Positions 50,655-59,002 of a DNA stretch of 64,000 nt are shown piece after piece; within the stretch, counting starts at the first letter, position 1; every line of letters begins with the position of its first letter. The notes below the pieces were generated by a model. That model had not been told where the DNA came from, did not search any database, and was given only the letters and a program-made list of their open reading frames with translations. Origin of the DNA: Amycolatopsis marina (GTDB lineage: Bacteria > Actinomycetota > Actinomycetes > Mycobacteriales > Pseudonocardiaceae); contig NZ_FOKG01000016.1 in the NCBI RefSeq assembly GCF_900111885.1, positions 90,300 to 154,299 of the forward strand, read 5' to 3'. The position numbers and the translations under genes are program-made.

Positions 50655-51949
50655 TCATCGATCCCATCGCCGTCACCCTCCTCTTCGGGGGATTCGCCGT
50701 CCTGTTACTGCTTCGCGTTCCCGTTGCGCTCGCCCTGGTCATGTCTTCGATCGCGTCCGCGCTCTGGTTGGCCATCCCGCTCGCGGTGGTCGGGCAGAAG
50801 ATGATGCAGGGATTGAACTCCTTCCCGCTCCTGGCGATACCGTTCTTCATCCTCGCAGGCGAGGTGATGGCTACCGGGGGTGTGGCACGCCGCTTGATCG
50901 ATCTCGCCAACGTCGTCGTGGGGTGGTTCCGGGGCGGGCTCGCCATGTTGAACGTGGTGTCGAGCACGTTCTTCGGCGGAATCTCCGGATCCGCTGTCGC
51001 CGACACCTCGTCCATCGGTTCGGTGATGATGCCGATGATGCGAAAGCAAGGGTATCCGGACTACTACTCGGTCGGAGTGACGGTTTCCAGCGCCGCCCAG
51101 GGTGTCCTGATCCCGCCGAGCCACAACATGATCATCTTTGCGCTCGCCGCCGGTGGCACCGTTTCCATCGGCGGGGTGTTCATGGCTGGGGTGGTCCCGG
51201 GCCTGTTGATCGGGCTGCTGTTGCTGGCCACGTGCTACGTCATGGCCCGGAAACACAATCACCCAAAGGGCGAGACGATCACGATGAGGCAGATCCCGCG
51301 CATCGTCTTGCAGGGGATGCTCGGATTGCTCACCCCGGTCATCATCATCGGGGGAATCCTCTCGGGTGTCTTCACCGCCACCGAATCCGCCGCCATCGCC
51401 TGTGTCTGGGCCTTCGTCATCACCTTCGGTGTGTATCGGGAGGTTCCGCTCCGGGCGTTCGTCGGCATGCTGCGTCGTACGATGCGTACGCTCGGCACTG
51501 TTCTCTTCCTCATCGCCGCCGCGGGTGCTTACGGCTACCTGCTCACGGTCATGCGACTTCCGACGATGCTGACCGAGGCACTACTGGACATATCCGACAA
51601 CCCGATCGTGATCCTCCTGTTGTGCAACGTGTTGTTGCTCGGGCTCGGCGCGATCATGGACATGGCACCGCTCATCCTCATCACCACGCCGATCCTGCTC
51701 CCGGTAGTGACCTCACTGGGCATGGAACCCATGCAATTCGGTGTGATGCTGATGCTCAACCTCGCGATCGGCCTCATCACTCCTCCGGTCGGCAGTGTGC
51801 TGTTCGTCGGATCTGCCATCGGTGGCATCAAGATCGAAGAGGCGGTGAAGGGCGTCCTGCCGTTCTACGTCCCAATGGTGGGGGCCCTACTCCTCGTCAC
51901 CTTCGTACCCGCCATCTCGCTCACCCTGCCGCAGATGCTGGGTTTTTGA
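50651..51949 (+). CDS. dctM: TRAP transporter large permease (DctM)
   Basis: A 432-residue polytopic membrane protein with about 12 hydrophobic segments, the transporting subunit. Family landmarks are MQGLNSFPLLAIPFFILAGE, FFGGISGSAVADTSSIG, GVLIPPSHNMIIFAL and LNLAIGLITPPVGSVLFVGS. Import of a sugar acid or similar carboxylate is expected, driven by the ion gradient. Its start overlaps dctQ by 4 bp; a dctP gene follows after 37 bp. TRAP systems are commoner in proteobacteria than in actinobacteria, so this operon may have been acquired, but base composition gives no clear sign. Confidence 0.95.
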   Translation: MIIDPIAVTLLFGGFAVLLLLRVPVALALVMSSIASALWLAIPLAVVGQKMMQGLNSFPLLAIPFFILAGEVMATGGVARRLIDLANVVVGWFRGGLAMLNVVSSTFFGGISGSAVADTSSIGSVMMPMMRKQGYPDYYSVGVTVSSAAQGVLIPPSHNMIIFALAAGGTVSIGGVFMAGVVPGLLIGLLLLATCYVMARKHNHPKGETITMRQIPRIVLQGMLGLLTPVIIIGGILSGVFTATESAAIACVWAFVITFGVYREVPLRAFVGMLRRTMRTLGTVLFLIAAAGAYGYLLTVMRLPTMLTEALLDISDNPIVILLLCNVLLLGLGAIMDMAPLILITTPILLPVVTSLGMEPMQFGVMLMLNLAIGLITPPVGSVLFVGSAIGGIKIEEAVKGVLPFYVPMVGALLLVTFVPAISLTLPQMLGF

Positions 51950-51986
51950 CTCACACAACAACTTGTGCACACTGAAAGGAGTCACC

Positions 51987-53000
51987 ATGCGCACCAGGAA
52001 GGCTTTGAGGCGCTTCGGGACAACATCACTCGTCGCCGCGATCGGACTCGTGCTCGCCGGATGTGGCGGCGGAGCTTCCGGGAGTGGGGACAGTACGCTC
52101 TCCTGGCGGCTGGCCGAGACACACCCGAGGGACTACCCGACCACCCAGGCGGACATCTGGTTCGCCGACCAGCTGCGCGAGCGCAGCAACGGCCGGATCG
52201 ACGTCACCGTCTATCCTGACGCGCAACTGGGTGAGGAACGTGACGTTCTCGAACAGATGCAGCTGGGCTCTGTGGAGATGAATCGCACCAACGCGAATCT
52301 GGTCGGCGAGTTCGTGCCGTCGTGGACGGCCTTCGGCCTGCCCTACATTTTCGACAGCAGCGAGCACTTTTGGGCCTTTCTGCAGGGTGAGGGCGGCCGG
52401 CAGAAGCTTGACGAGCTGAAGCAGGCCGGAATGAAGGGTCTCGCTTATTACGACTCCGGCGCCCGCAGTCTCTACAACGTCGGACAACCGATAAAGCGTC
52501 CGGAAGACCTGGCCGGAAAGAACATGCGGGTCCAGCCTGGATCCATCACCGCCGAGGTGATCGAGGCGATGGGTGGTTCGGCCACCACGATGTCCTTCAG
52601 CGAGGTCTACAGCGGTCTGGAGACTGGCGTGATCGACGGAGCGGAGAACAATCTCCCCAGCTACGTCTCCACTCGGCACTACGAGGTCGCGGAGAACATC
52701 ACACTGGACGAACACCAGCGAGTGCCCGAGGTGCTGATGATCTCGCAGACCGTATGGAACCAGCTCACCGAAGAGGACAAGCAGCTCGTGCAGACCGTCG
52801 CGAGCGAGTCGACTGAAGTGCAGCGTGAGCTCTGGGCGCAGGAGGTCGAGGAAAGCCGCGCGGAACTGACGAAGGCCGGGGTCACCATCACCGAGGTCCC
52901 GGACAAGCAGCCGTTCAAGGACGCCGTTGCCGAGCTGAACAGCGATTACCAGCAGCAGTATGGCCCGTTCCTCGATGCGGTGGACGCCGCACGCCCCTGA
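51987..53000 (+). CDS. dctP: TRAP transporter substrate-binding lipoprotein (DctP)
   Basis: A 337-residue extracytoplasmic binding protein with a lipoprotein signal: SLVAAIGLVLAGC, the Cys being the lipidation site. The mature part has RLAETHPRDYPTTQADIWFA, QLGEERDVLEQMQLGSVEMN and RVQPGSITAEVIEAMGGSAT, FSEVYSGLETGVIDGAENN, typical of DctP proteins; the Arg at RVQPG binds a carboxylate of the ligand. With GH28 enzymes and a uronate-type SDR nearby, galacturonate or a related sugar acid is the likely ligand (inferred). ATG at 51987 after AAAGGAG. Confidence 0.94.
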   Translation: MRTRKALRRFGTTSLVAAIGLVLAGCGGGASGSGDSTLSWRLAETHPRDYPTTQADIWFADQLRERSNGRIDVTVYPDAQLGEERDVLEQMQLGSVEMNRTNANLVGEFVPSWTAFGLPYIFDSSEHFWAFLQGEGGRQKLDELKQAGMKGLAYYDSGARSLYNVGQPIKRPEDLAGKNMRVQPGSITAEVIEAMGGSATTMSFSEVYSGLETGVIDGAENNLPSYVSTRHYEVAENITLDEHQRVPEVLMISQTVWNQLTEEDKQLVQTVASESTEVQRELWAQEVEESRAELTKAGVTITEVPDKQPFKDAVAELNSDYQQQYGPFLDAVDAARP

Positions 53001-53091
53001 CGACCGGCAAGAAGCGCTCTATCGACCTGTGACTATCTCGGAAACGGATACGAATGTGCCCGTTCCCGCCCAGAACACGAAGGAGACATCC

Positions 53092-53976
53092 ATGCGAGTC
53101 CTCGTGACCGGAGGCTCGGGACGTCTCGGCCACACTGTCCTCAGTGAACTGGCCGATCAGGGCCACGAAATGATCTCCGTCGACACCGCGCCAGCGACGA
53201 GAAGCAAGCGTTTTCCAGCGTTTTCAGCAGACCTCAGCGACGCAGGCGAATGTTACTCGACGCTCGCTCGCTACCGTCCGGACGCAGTTGTCCACCTCGC
53301 CGCGATCCCAGCTCCGTTCGTACGTAGCGAGATCACCACGTTCAGTGTCAACTCACAAATGGCGTTCAACATCTGCCAGTCGGCGTTCGACCTGGGCATC
53401 GGCACGGTTCTTGCCGCAAGCAGCCCCACAGTGATGGGCTACGGTAACCCCAGCTGGGTTCCGTCATACCTACCGTTGGACGAGGAGCATTCCACGGCCG
53501 CCTGGAACGCGTACACCTTGTCCAAGGTGGCCACCGAGAATATGATCAAGGGTTTCGCCTCTCGCGGAGCGAGTCGCTTCTACGCATTCCGACCATGCTT
53601 TGTGGTCGCTCCCGAGGAATGGCATGGCGCACCGACGCAGGGCGGGGGAACGGTACACGAGCGGTTGACGAAACCTGAGCTGGCAGCTTCGTCGTTGTTC
53701 AACTATGTCGACGCGCGCGATGCCGCGGACTTCGTGCGGCTGCTGCTGGAGAACGTCGACGAGGTGCCCAGCGGCGAGACGTTCTTCGTCTGCGCCGGGG
53801 ATGCTCTCGCCGAGGAGCCGTTGAGTCTACTTCTGCCCAGGTATACGACAGTTCCCACCGAGTTGGCGCGGACACTGACCGGCACCGCCCCGGCGTTCAG
53901 TACCAGGAAGGCCGAGCGACTACTCGGCTGGCGGCCACGCCACAACTGGCGAACCGAGATGGGTAAGACCACATGA
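53092..53976 (+). CDS. Extended SDR, uronate dehydrogenase or sugar epimerase candidate
   Basis: A 294-residue NAD-dependent short-chain dehydrogenase/epimerase. TGGSGRLG (6-13) binds the cofactor, VVHLAAIPAP (67-76) is typical of the extended family, and Tyr141-xxx-Lys145 (AYTLSK) with Ser110/111 form the catalytic set. Short length without the usual epimerase C-terminal extension resembles bacterial uronate dehydrogenases (Udh), which oxidise galacturonate or glucuronate to the aldarolactone; the downstream enolase-superfamily gene would fit the next part of that oxidative route. Its stop overlaps that gene (ATGA). ATG at 53092 follows AAGGAGA. Specificity is inferred from context. Confidence 0.82.
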   Translation: MRVLVTGGSGRLGHTVLSELADQGHEMISVDTAPATRSKRFPAFSADLSDAGECYSTLARYRPDAVVHLAAIPAPFVRSEITTFSVNSQMAFNICQSAFDLGIGTVLAASSPTVMGYGNPSWVPSYLPLDEEHSTAAWNAYTLSKVATENMIKGFASRGASRFYAFRPCFVVAPEEWHGAPTQGGGTVHERLTKPELAASSLFNYVDARDAADFVRLLLENVDEVPSGETFFVCAGDALAEEPLSLLLPRYTTVPTELARTLTGTAPAFSTRKAERLLGWRPRHNWRTEMGKTT

Positions 53977-55040
53977 GGGTCATCGAGGTCAATTGTGCCT
54001 CACATCGCCTGCCACTATCGGACACTTGGGACGGCGGCGTGTCCTTTCACGACCTCGTCGTCGTCCGGGTTGTCACCGACACCGGCGCCGAAGGAACCGG
54101 CGTGAGCTGGACTCCCCGAGTCGGGGCGAGCGCTGTGCGCGCCATTGTCGAGGACGAGTGTGCGCCACTGCTTGAGGGGCGCACACCACATCCGAAGGTG
54201 CGGTGGCAGGAGCTGTACGATTATCTGCACGAGGCGGGCCCGGGCGGAGTTACGGCGATGGCTCTGGCAGCCGTGGATATCGCACTGTGGGACCTGCGCG
54301 CCAAGGCGTTCGGCAGCAGTCTCGTCGACCTGATCGGGCGGCGACGGGACTCGGTCACCGCATACGCCAGCGGAGTCAACCTCGACTACGACCTGGACAA
54401 GCTGTGCGCGCAGGTTCGTCGATGGGTCGATGCGGGGCATTCGGGTGTCAAGATCAAGGTCGGCTCGGCCGACCTCGATCGGGACCTGGAACGACTCGCC
54501 GCGGTTCGCGCGATTCTGGGATCGAAGCGCAAACTCATGGTGGACGCGAACCAACGTTGGGATGTACCCACCGCCTCGCGCGCCATCAACGCCTTCGAGA
54601 CATTCGACCCCAGCTGGATCGAGGAGCCGCTCCCCGCCGATGATATCGCAGGGCACGCACACCTTCGTGCGATGACCAGAATGCCTTTCGCGATCGGGGA
54701 GAACCTGCGAACCGTCCGGCAGTTCCGCGACGCGCTGGTCGCCGGGTTGTGCGATATCGCCCAACCCAATGTGGTCCGCGTCGGCGGCATCACGCCGTTC
54801 TTGCGAATCGCCGACCTGACCGCGACCTTCGGCGTGCCGATCGCCCCGCACCTGTTGCCGGAACTGTCCGCGCAGCTCGCGATGTGCGTACCGATGGTGT
54901 CGATGGTGGAGGACATCGACCGGGCATCGTTCGCCGATCTCAACGTCCTGTCCGAGCCGAGCGGAATCACGATTGACGCGGAAGGAGCTCGTACGTCGAC
55001 AGGCCCCGGCCATGGCCTGGTTTTCCGTCCTGGACGTTGA
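53973..55040 (+). CDS. Mandelate racemase/enolase-superfamily dehydratase
   Basis: A 355-residue enolase-superfamily enzyme, likely a sugar-acid dehydratase. The KxK motif is Lys160-Ile-Lys162 (VKIKVG). Metal ligands are Asp191 (MVDANQRW), Glu217 (WIEEPL) and Glu243 (IGENLR). His293 (APHLLPE) is the second catalytic base. The aspartate that normally pairs with this His in the mandelate racemase subgroup is replaced by Asn266 (QPNVVRVGG), so the exact reaction is uncertain. It overlaps the SDR by 4 bp and ends the LacI-controlled operon. Expected substrate: galactarate, glucarate or a related aldarate/lactone, inferred from its neighbours. Confidence 0.88.
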   Translation: MRVIEVNCASHRLPLSDTWDGGVSFHDLVVVRVVTDTGAEGTGVSWTPRVGASAVRAIVEDECAPLLEGRTPHPKVRWQELYDYLHEAGPGGVTAMALAAVDIALWDLRAKAFGSSLVDLIGRRRDSVTAYASGVNLDYDLDKLCAQVRRWVDAGHSGVKIKVGSADLDRDLERLAAVRAILGSKRKLMVDANQRWDVPTASRAINAFETFDPSWIEEPLPADDIAGHAHLRAMTRMPFAIGENLRTVRQFRDALVAGLCDIAQPNVVRVGGITPFLRIADLTATFGVPIAPHLLPELSAQLAMCVPMVSMVEDIDRASFADLNVLSEPSGITIDAEGARTSTGPGHGLVFRPGR

Positions 55041-55400
55041 GGGCCTTGCGCGTGTGCGGAAAATTGGCGAAATCGCTCGTTGTCAACGTCCCGTCGATGC
55101 ACGGACGCACAGCAAGCGATAACGGCGGCGGTGTCACCGCTGCCACGGACCGGACTCGGACCGCGGTCAGCCTCCGGCTGTTGCACTACTCCGGGGCTTA
55201 AACCAGGTTCGGCCGCGGCCAACGCTCCACTTCGGCCACGGCGAGGCCACATATCACCTGTTCGGTGCGGCGGCTGCCCTGCGCGCCATGCTCGGCTGAG
55301 CCCTCCACCGACCTCGTATTTCCCGGCGTGTACCCGCCGTGGGCAGGCGACCTTGGGAAGTCCGCACAATCAACCCCGATCACGAAGTCCAGCTGGCCAC
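55041..55400. other. Intergenic stretch with a possible regulator relic
   Basis: No intact gene. On the plus strand around 55235-55300 the frame reads HGEATYHLFGAAAALRAMLG before a stop, wording found at the C-terminal end of large LuxR/AfsR-type ATPase regulators; the continuation appears in another frame. This is at most a short, broken remnant. Confidence 0.35.
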
Positions 55401-55799
55401 CTAGGCTCCGCTTCTGGTCGACTGCGGCTCAGCGGGCGGCGTTCGGGTCATGGCGATAAGGCCGTCGAGGCGTTCGAGTACGTCCGCGAGTTCGTCCGCC
55501 TTGGCCTGGATCCGATCGCGTTGCTCGCGCAGCATCGCGCGCTGCTCGGCGTTGGTGTGACCGGACTTGATGCACGGCAGCAGTTGGACGATGTTGCGAC
55601 TCGTCAGCCCTGCGGCGTAGAGCTGCTGGTAGAAGCGGACCCGTTCCACGTCGGATTCCTGGTAGACCCGTTGGCCGGCGGGTGTCCGCTCGGCCCGGAG
55701 CAGGCCCTGCTCCTCGTAGTAACGCAACGCGCGCACGCTCACCCCGGACCGCTCCGCGAGCCGGCCGATCTTCAGCACTCTCGGGTCCTCTCGTCGCAT
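55401..55799 (-). CDS. MerR-family transcriptional regulator
   Basis: A 132-residue MerR-type regulator. The HTH and wing are LKIGRLAERSGVSVRALRYY then EEQGLLRAERTPAGQRVYQE. SDVERVRFYQQLYAAGLTSR follows, then the dimer helix (QRDRIQAKADELADVLERL). No cysteine pair for metal is present beyond a single Cys (LLPCIKSGH), so a metal sensor is unlikely; it resembles the small MerR proteins that regulate a neighbouring SDR. The ATG at 55799 is chosen by the family start; the longer frame upstream has no MerR content. The SDR gene lies 104 bp upstream in the same direction, with a MerR-style operator in front of it. Confidence 0.9.
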   Translation of the reverse strand: MRREDPRVLKIGRLAERSGVSVRALRYYEEQGLLRAERTPAGQRVYQESDVERVRFYQQLYAAGLTSRNIVQLLPCIKSGHTNAEQRAMLREQRDRIQAKADELADVLERLDGLIAMTRTPPAEPQSTRSGA

Positions 55800-55902
55800 G
55801 CCCGTACCTGGCCTCGACGTCAGTGTCAGATTCGAGTCTACGCAGCGAGTCGACGTTCCACTGGCGCCAGCGACTTGGCTGTCAGGGGCGCGTCGTGCTT
55901 CC

Positions 55903-56613
55903 TCACCCGACTCTGGCGAGCTGTGGATACAGCAGCGACGGATCCTCGCCGAGGCGTGTCTTCCACTGCCGCGTTGCCTCGTCGCCGAGCACCTCCAGGG
56001 AACCTGACTCGACACCTTCCACGGCCACCCGTGCGATCTGCGCCGGATCTGCCTTGTCGATGTCGGCCCAGGCCATCATGTCGGTGTCAACGCTGGCCAT
56101 GGCCAGCCCGGTGACCTGCGTGCCCTGGTCTGCGAGCTCGAGCCGGATGCCGTTGGTCAGCGCCCACGCCGCTGCCTTGGAAGCCGCGTAGCTGTTGGAA
56201 TGCTCGTACGCCATCCATGCCATGACCGACAGTACGTTGAGGATCGCTCCGCCCCCGTTCGCCCTGAGCACCGGCGCGAAGGCGCGCACCATCCGCAGAG
56301 TTCCGAAGTAATTGGTCTCCATTTCCAGCCGGATGTCGGCCTCTGCGCCCTCGACCAGTTTTCCCAGTGTCGACACTCCGGCGTTGTTGACCAACAGGGT
56401 CACGTCCTTGGCTTCGGTGGCGGCCTGGGCGACCGAGGCGTCATCGGTGATGTCGAGACGGAGTGGCACTGCGCCAGGGAGGTCGACTGTCTCGGGCCGT
56501 CGGGCGGCCGCGTAGACCTTCGTCACTCCGCGGCGCTGCAGCTCAGCCACCAAGCTTCGACCGATCCCGCGGTTGGCCCCGGTGACCAGTGCGGTCTGGT
56601 TCTTGATTTCCAT
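55903..56613 (-). CDS. Classical short-chain dehydrogenase/reductase
   Basis: A 236-residue NAD(P)-dependent SDR. TGANRGIG (about 11-18) is the cofactor motif, LVNNAGVS the NNAG motif, and Tyr-xxx-Lys is in SYAASKAA with the upstream Ser in LNVLSVMAW. Substrate unknown. It is followed by the MerR gene on the same strand. On the minus strand TTGCAT and TTTTAG are spaced 17 bp apart, and the -10 ends about 10 bases before the ATG at 56613, so the mRNA may start at or next to the start codon (leaderless). A GTG three codons further upstream is an alternative. Confidence 0.9.
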   Translation of the reverse strand: MEIKNQTALVTGANRGIGRSLVAELQRRGVTKVYAAARRPETVDLPGAVPLRLDITDDASVAQAATEAKDVTLLVNNAGVSTLGKLVEGAEADIRLEMETNYFGTLRMVRAFAPVLRANGGGAILNVLSVMAWMAYEHSNSYAASKAAAWALTNGIRLELADQGTQVTGLAMASVDTDMMAWADIDKADPAQIARVAVEGVESGSLEVLGDEATRQWKTRLGEDPSLLYPQLARVG

Positions 56614-56628
56614 GCCGACCACGCTAAA

Positions 56629-56655
56629 ACCTCACGCTGACGTCAGATGCAAGGT
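56629..56655 (-). promoter_or_regulatory. Promoter/operator region of the SDR gene, MerR-like
   Basis: Within this segment a perfect CTGACGTCAG dyad lies between TTGCAT (-35-like) and TTTTAG (-10-like) on the minus strand; ACCT and AGGT flank it. A dyad inside the spacer is the hallmark of MerR-family control. Which MerR protein binds is inferred from adjacency to the gene at 55401. Confidence 0.55.
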
Positions 56656-56691
56656 GACGGCGGTCATACGGCATGCGGTCGCCCCGCACCG

Positions 56692-57252
56692 CTATACCGA
56701 CAGGTCGGGCGGCGTGGTGTCCAGCAACCGGGGATCGGGTTCCCTACCCGCCATGGACAGGGCGCCTGCGATGGCGCGTCCCAACGTCAGCAGGTCACCT
56801 GGTTTCTTCTTGTCCAGCCCTGCGAACAACTGCCGGAGGATGGTGAGCTGGTCAAAGTAGATTCGTTCGGTAACGAGGTTTTCGTGCTCGTCGAAAACGA
56901 AGTATGCGGTCATTCGGGTGCGGTGCCGACCGCCGGTCGGCGGGATCTTGCCCAGCGGGCCGAGGTGGGTGCCCAGCAACCAGAATTCCACGATGACCGC
57001 ATCGGCGCTGTGCCGTAGAGCGATGATCTCGTGATCCTGGTCGGGGAAGGCGGTCCGCGTCTCGTCGTAATAGCCACGCACCGGCTGATCGCCGTCATGT
57101 ACGGCCATCGGCGCGATCAGTTCGTAGCGCGGGTGCGGAAAGGTCGCCAGGACTTCGTCCCACGCCTGGCGGACCTCGTCGTGGAAATGGTCCAGGACGA
57201 CTTTCTCCCTGGCACGCAGGACGGATTCGGATGGAATGTTGAACCTGGACAT
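56692..57252 (-). CDS. SnoaL-like (NTF2-fold) protein
   Basis: A 186-residue small cone-fold protein of the SnoaL/NTF2-like group: EVLATFPHPRYELIAPMAVH, VRGYYDETRTAFPDQDHEI, VEFWLLGTHLGPLGKIPPTG and MTAYFVFDEHENLVTERIYF follow the pattern of ester-cyclase-like proteins with the His/Asp pair used in polyketide cyclases. No polyketide genes lie nearby, so a general detoxifying or binding role is as likely. The ATG at 57252 is preferred because GGGAGAC precedes it; longer frames start at 57288 or 57348. It is transcribed towards the SDR gene and may share its function. Confidence 0.8.
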   Translation of the reverse strand: MSRFNIPSESVLRAREKVVLDHFHDEVRQAWDEVLATFPHPRYELIAPMAVHDGDQPVRGYYDETRTAFPDQDHEIIALRHSADAVIVEFWLLGTHLGPLGKIPPTGGRHRTRMTAYFVFDEHENLVTERIYFDQLTILRQLFAGLDKKKPGDLLTLGRAIAGALSMAGREPDPRLLDTTPPDLSV

Positions 57253-57381
57253 GACTGTCTCCCGAATAGGTGCGGTGACGGTGGCCATCTGATGATTCGG
57301 GCGGTCGGGGCAGGAATACGAGCCGTCGAAGTACGTGACCCCCGACATGTCACCATCGGTCGCGCTGCGCCCGCATACCGC

Positions 57382-58851
57382 TCAGGGGGCGATACCCACG
57401 CCAGGCCAGCACCTCAGCACCCCCTCCTCGGCGGCGCTCAGTGCGGGCCAGTGCTGAGCGCCTCGGCGTGGACGCACCCTGGACGCGTAATCGGCCGGAA
57501 CGTAGTCCGGCTCGTAGAAGCAGCCTGTGCCGTAGTCGGCGTCGAATGCCGGACAGGCGGCGGCCACGGAGTCTGCCGTGGGCCTGACGCCGGTACGCAC
57601 CCAACTGGACAACGCCGATATCGAGGTGGCGTACTCGGCGGCACTCAGCACGCTGTGCTCGCTCTCCCGGGTGAAGGTCTGCACAAGGTGCTCGGCGCTA
57701 TGGGCACCCTCCAGACTTGCGCGATACGCCGCTTCGTGTTCGACGAAGACCGTTGGGTCGTCGATCGCGTGCAGAGTCAGAACAGGAATCGAGACCGCGC
57801 CGGTGATGTCGCTGTCGAACGACAGGTCACGCACCGCGGACGGGTCGGCCGAGAAACGCTGGACACCCGCGTTCAGTGCCTTGTCGTCGTGCGAACCGGT
57901 ATAACGCACACTTCGATTGCTGAAGGGATTTCGTCCGTCGAGTCTACTGTGCACGATGTCGCGGAAGGTGAACGTCGCGAACTTCAGATGCGACTCCAGG
58001 GTCCGTTCCGGGACCTTGGTGACTGCGAGGATGTCGTCGAGGTTGCGCTGCTGCTGGTCGCTGCGTTCCCCTGGAACCGACTGATAGCCGGTGCACTCCT
58101 GCAGCCGCGCCCGCAGACCGGAATTCGTCATCGTCGAGGTCGCGCGCAGGCCCATCCACAAGGGATACTGTTCCTCGGTGGGTCGCGGGTGGTTTCCACA
58201 GTAGTACTGGTAGACCACGCGCAGATCCACGCGGTGGTCGTAGCCGCGAGACCCACCGGCGAGATTGCCGTTGGTGAGCAGAACACCGTCGTAGGGTTTG
58301 GCGTGTGCGGACCCGTAGATCTCGGCCACCTTTGCTGCGACGTTCCCGCCCCAGGACTGCCCGTGCACAAAGGTCCGTTGCGGTCGGCCGATCTCCTCCA
58401 CGAACAGACGCCGCACGTTCTCCGTGTCCTCGGCCGCCATCCGGACTCCGTAGCCTCCACGGCGGTAGGCCGAACCCGCCCACGCATAGCCCTCCCGGAC
58501 CATGACGGACCATCGTTCGAGGTCTCCGGGGCTCCGTTCCGGATCGGATCCTTCCGTCAAGCCCGGGCCACCGTGGGCGTGCACCACCAGAGACCCATTC
58601 CAGTCGTCGGGTACGGCGAACGAGTAGTAGGCGCCGTTGGCGTCCTGCCCGCCGTAACAGGTCGCCTGCCCCATTTCCACCGGACACGAGACGCGAACCG
58701 GAGAACCTCCGTCCGCGGCCGCGGGCGGCACACCGACAAGGCCTACGGCGAGGGCGGCTGCCAAGAACCCTGTGACCACGAGGCGCCCGCCTCGACGGGG
58801 TCCGGGTCGGACCGCTGTCCTCAACTGGTTCGCCGGCTGATCCGTGTCCAC
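57382..58851 (-). CDS. Secreted alpha/beta hydrolase
   Basis: A 489-residue exported hydrolase. The signal peptide is RGGRLVVTGFLAAALAVG with cleavage near AAADGG. The alpha/beta-hydrolase core has LVVHAHGGPGL (oxyanion region) and HGQSWGGNVAA (nucleophile elbow with Ser). Candidate acid and His are in TLHAIDDPTVF and RESEHSVLS. Cysteines in the mature part (SCPVEMGQATC, GTGCFYEPD) suggest disulphides. It resembles large secreted esterases/peptidases of actinobacteria; the substrate is unknown. The GTG at 58851 is preceded by AAGGAGG with ideal spacing, so the 28-codon longer frame is rejected. It follows the RHS toxin gene by 150 bp but shows no immunity-protein features. Confidence 0.82.
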   Translation of the reverse strand: MDTDQPANQLRTAVRPGPRRGGRLVVTGFLAAALAVGLVGVPPAAADGGSPVRVSCPVEMGQATCYGGQDANGAYYSFAVPDDWNGSLVVHAHGGPGLTEGSDPERSPGDLERWSVMVREGYAWAGSAYRRGGYGVRMAAEDTENVRRLFVEEIGRPQRTFVHGQSWGGNVAAKVAEIYGSAHAKPYDGVLLTNGNLAGGSRGYDHRVDLRVVYQYYCGNHPRPTEEQYPLWMGLRATSTMTNSGLRARLQECTGYQSVPGERSDQQQRNLDDILAVTKVPERTLESHLKFATFTFRDIVHSRLDGRNPFSNRSVRYTGSHDDKALNAGVQRFSADPSAVRDLSFDSDITGAVSIPVLTLHAIDDPTVFVEHEAAYRASLEGAHSAEHLVQTFTRESEHSVLSAAEYATSISALSSWVRTGVRPTADSVAAACPAFDADYGTGCFYEPDYVPADYASRVRPRRGAQHWPALSAAEEGVLRCWPGVGIAP

Positions 58852-59002
58852 GTCGACCTCCTTCACCGATGGCGCAACGTCGCGCCGGGCTGTGACACTA
58901 GACACCCTCCGAGGCGAACCGGAGGTTTTGTTCATAATGATCGCCAGCCTGTCGCCGAACTCAGCACTGCCTCCATACCCCGGCGAGTTGTTCTGGCTGG
59001 AA

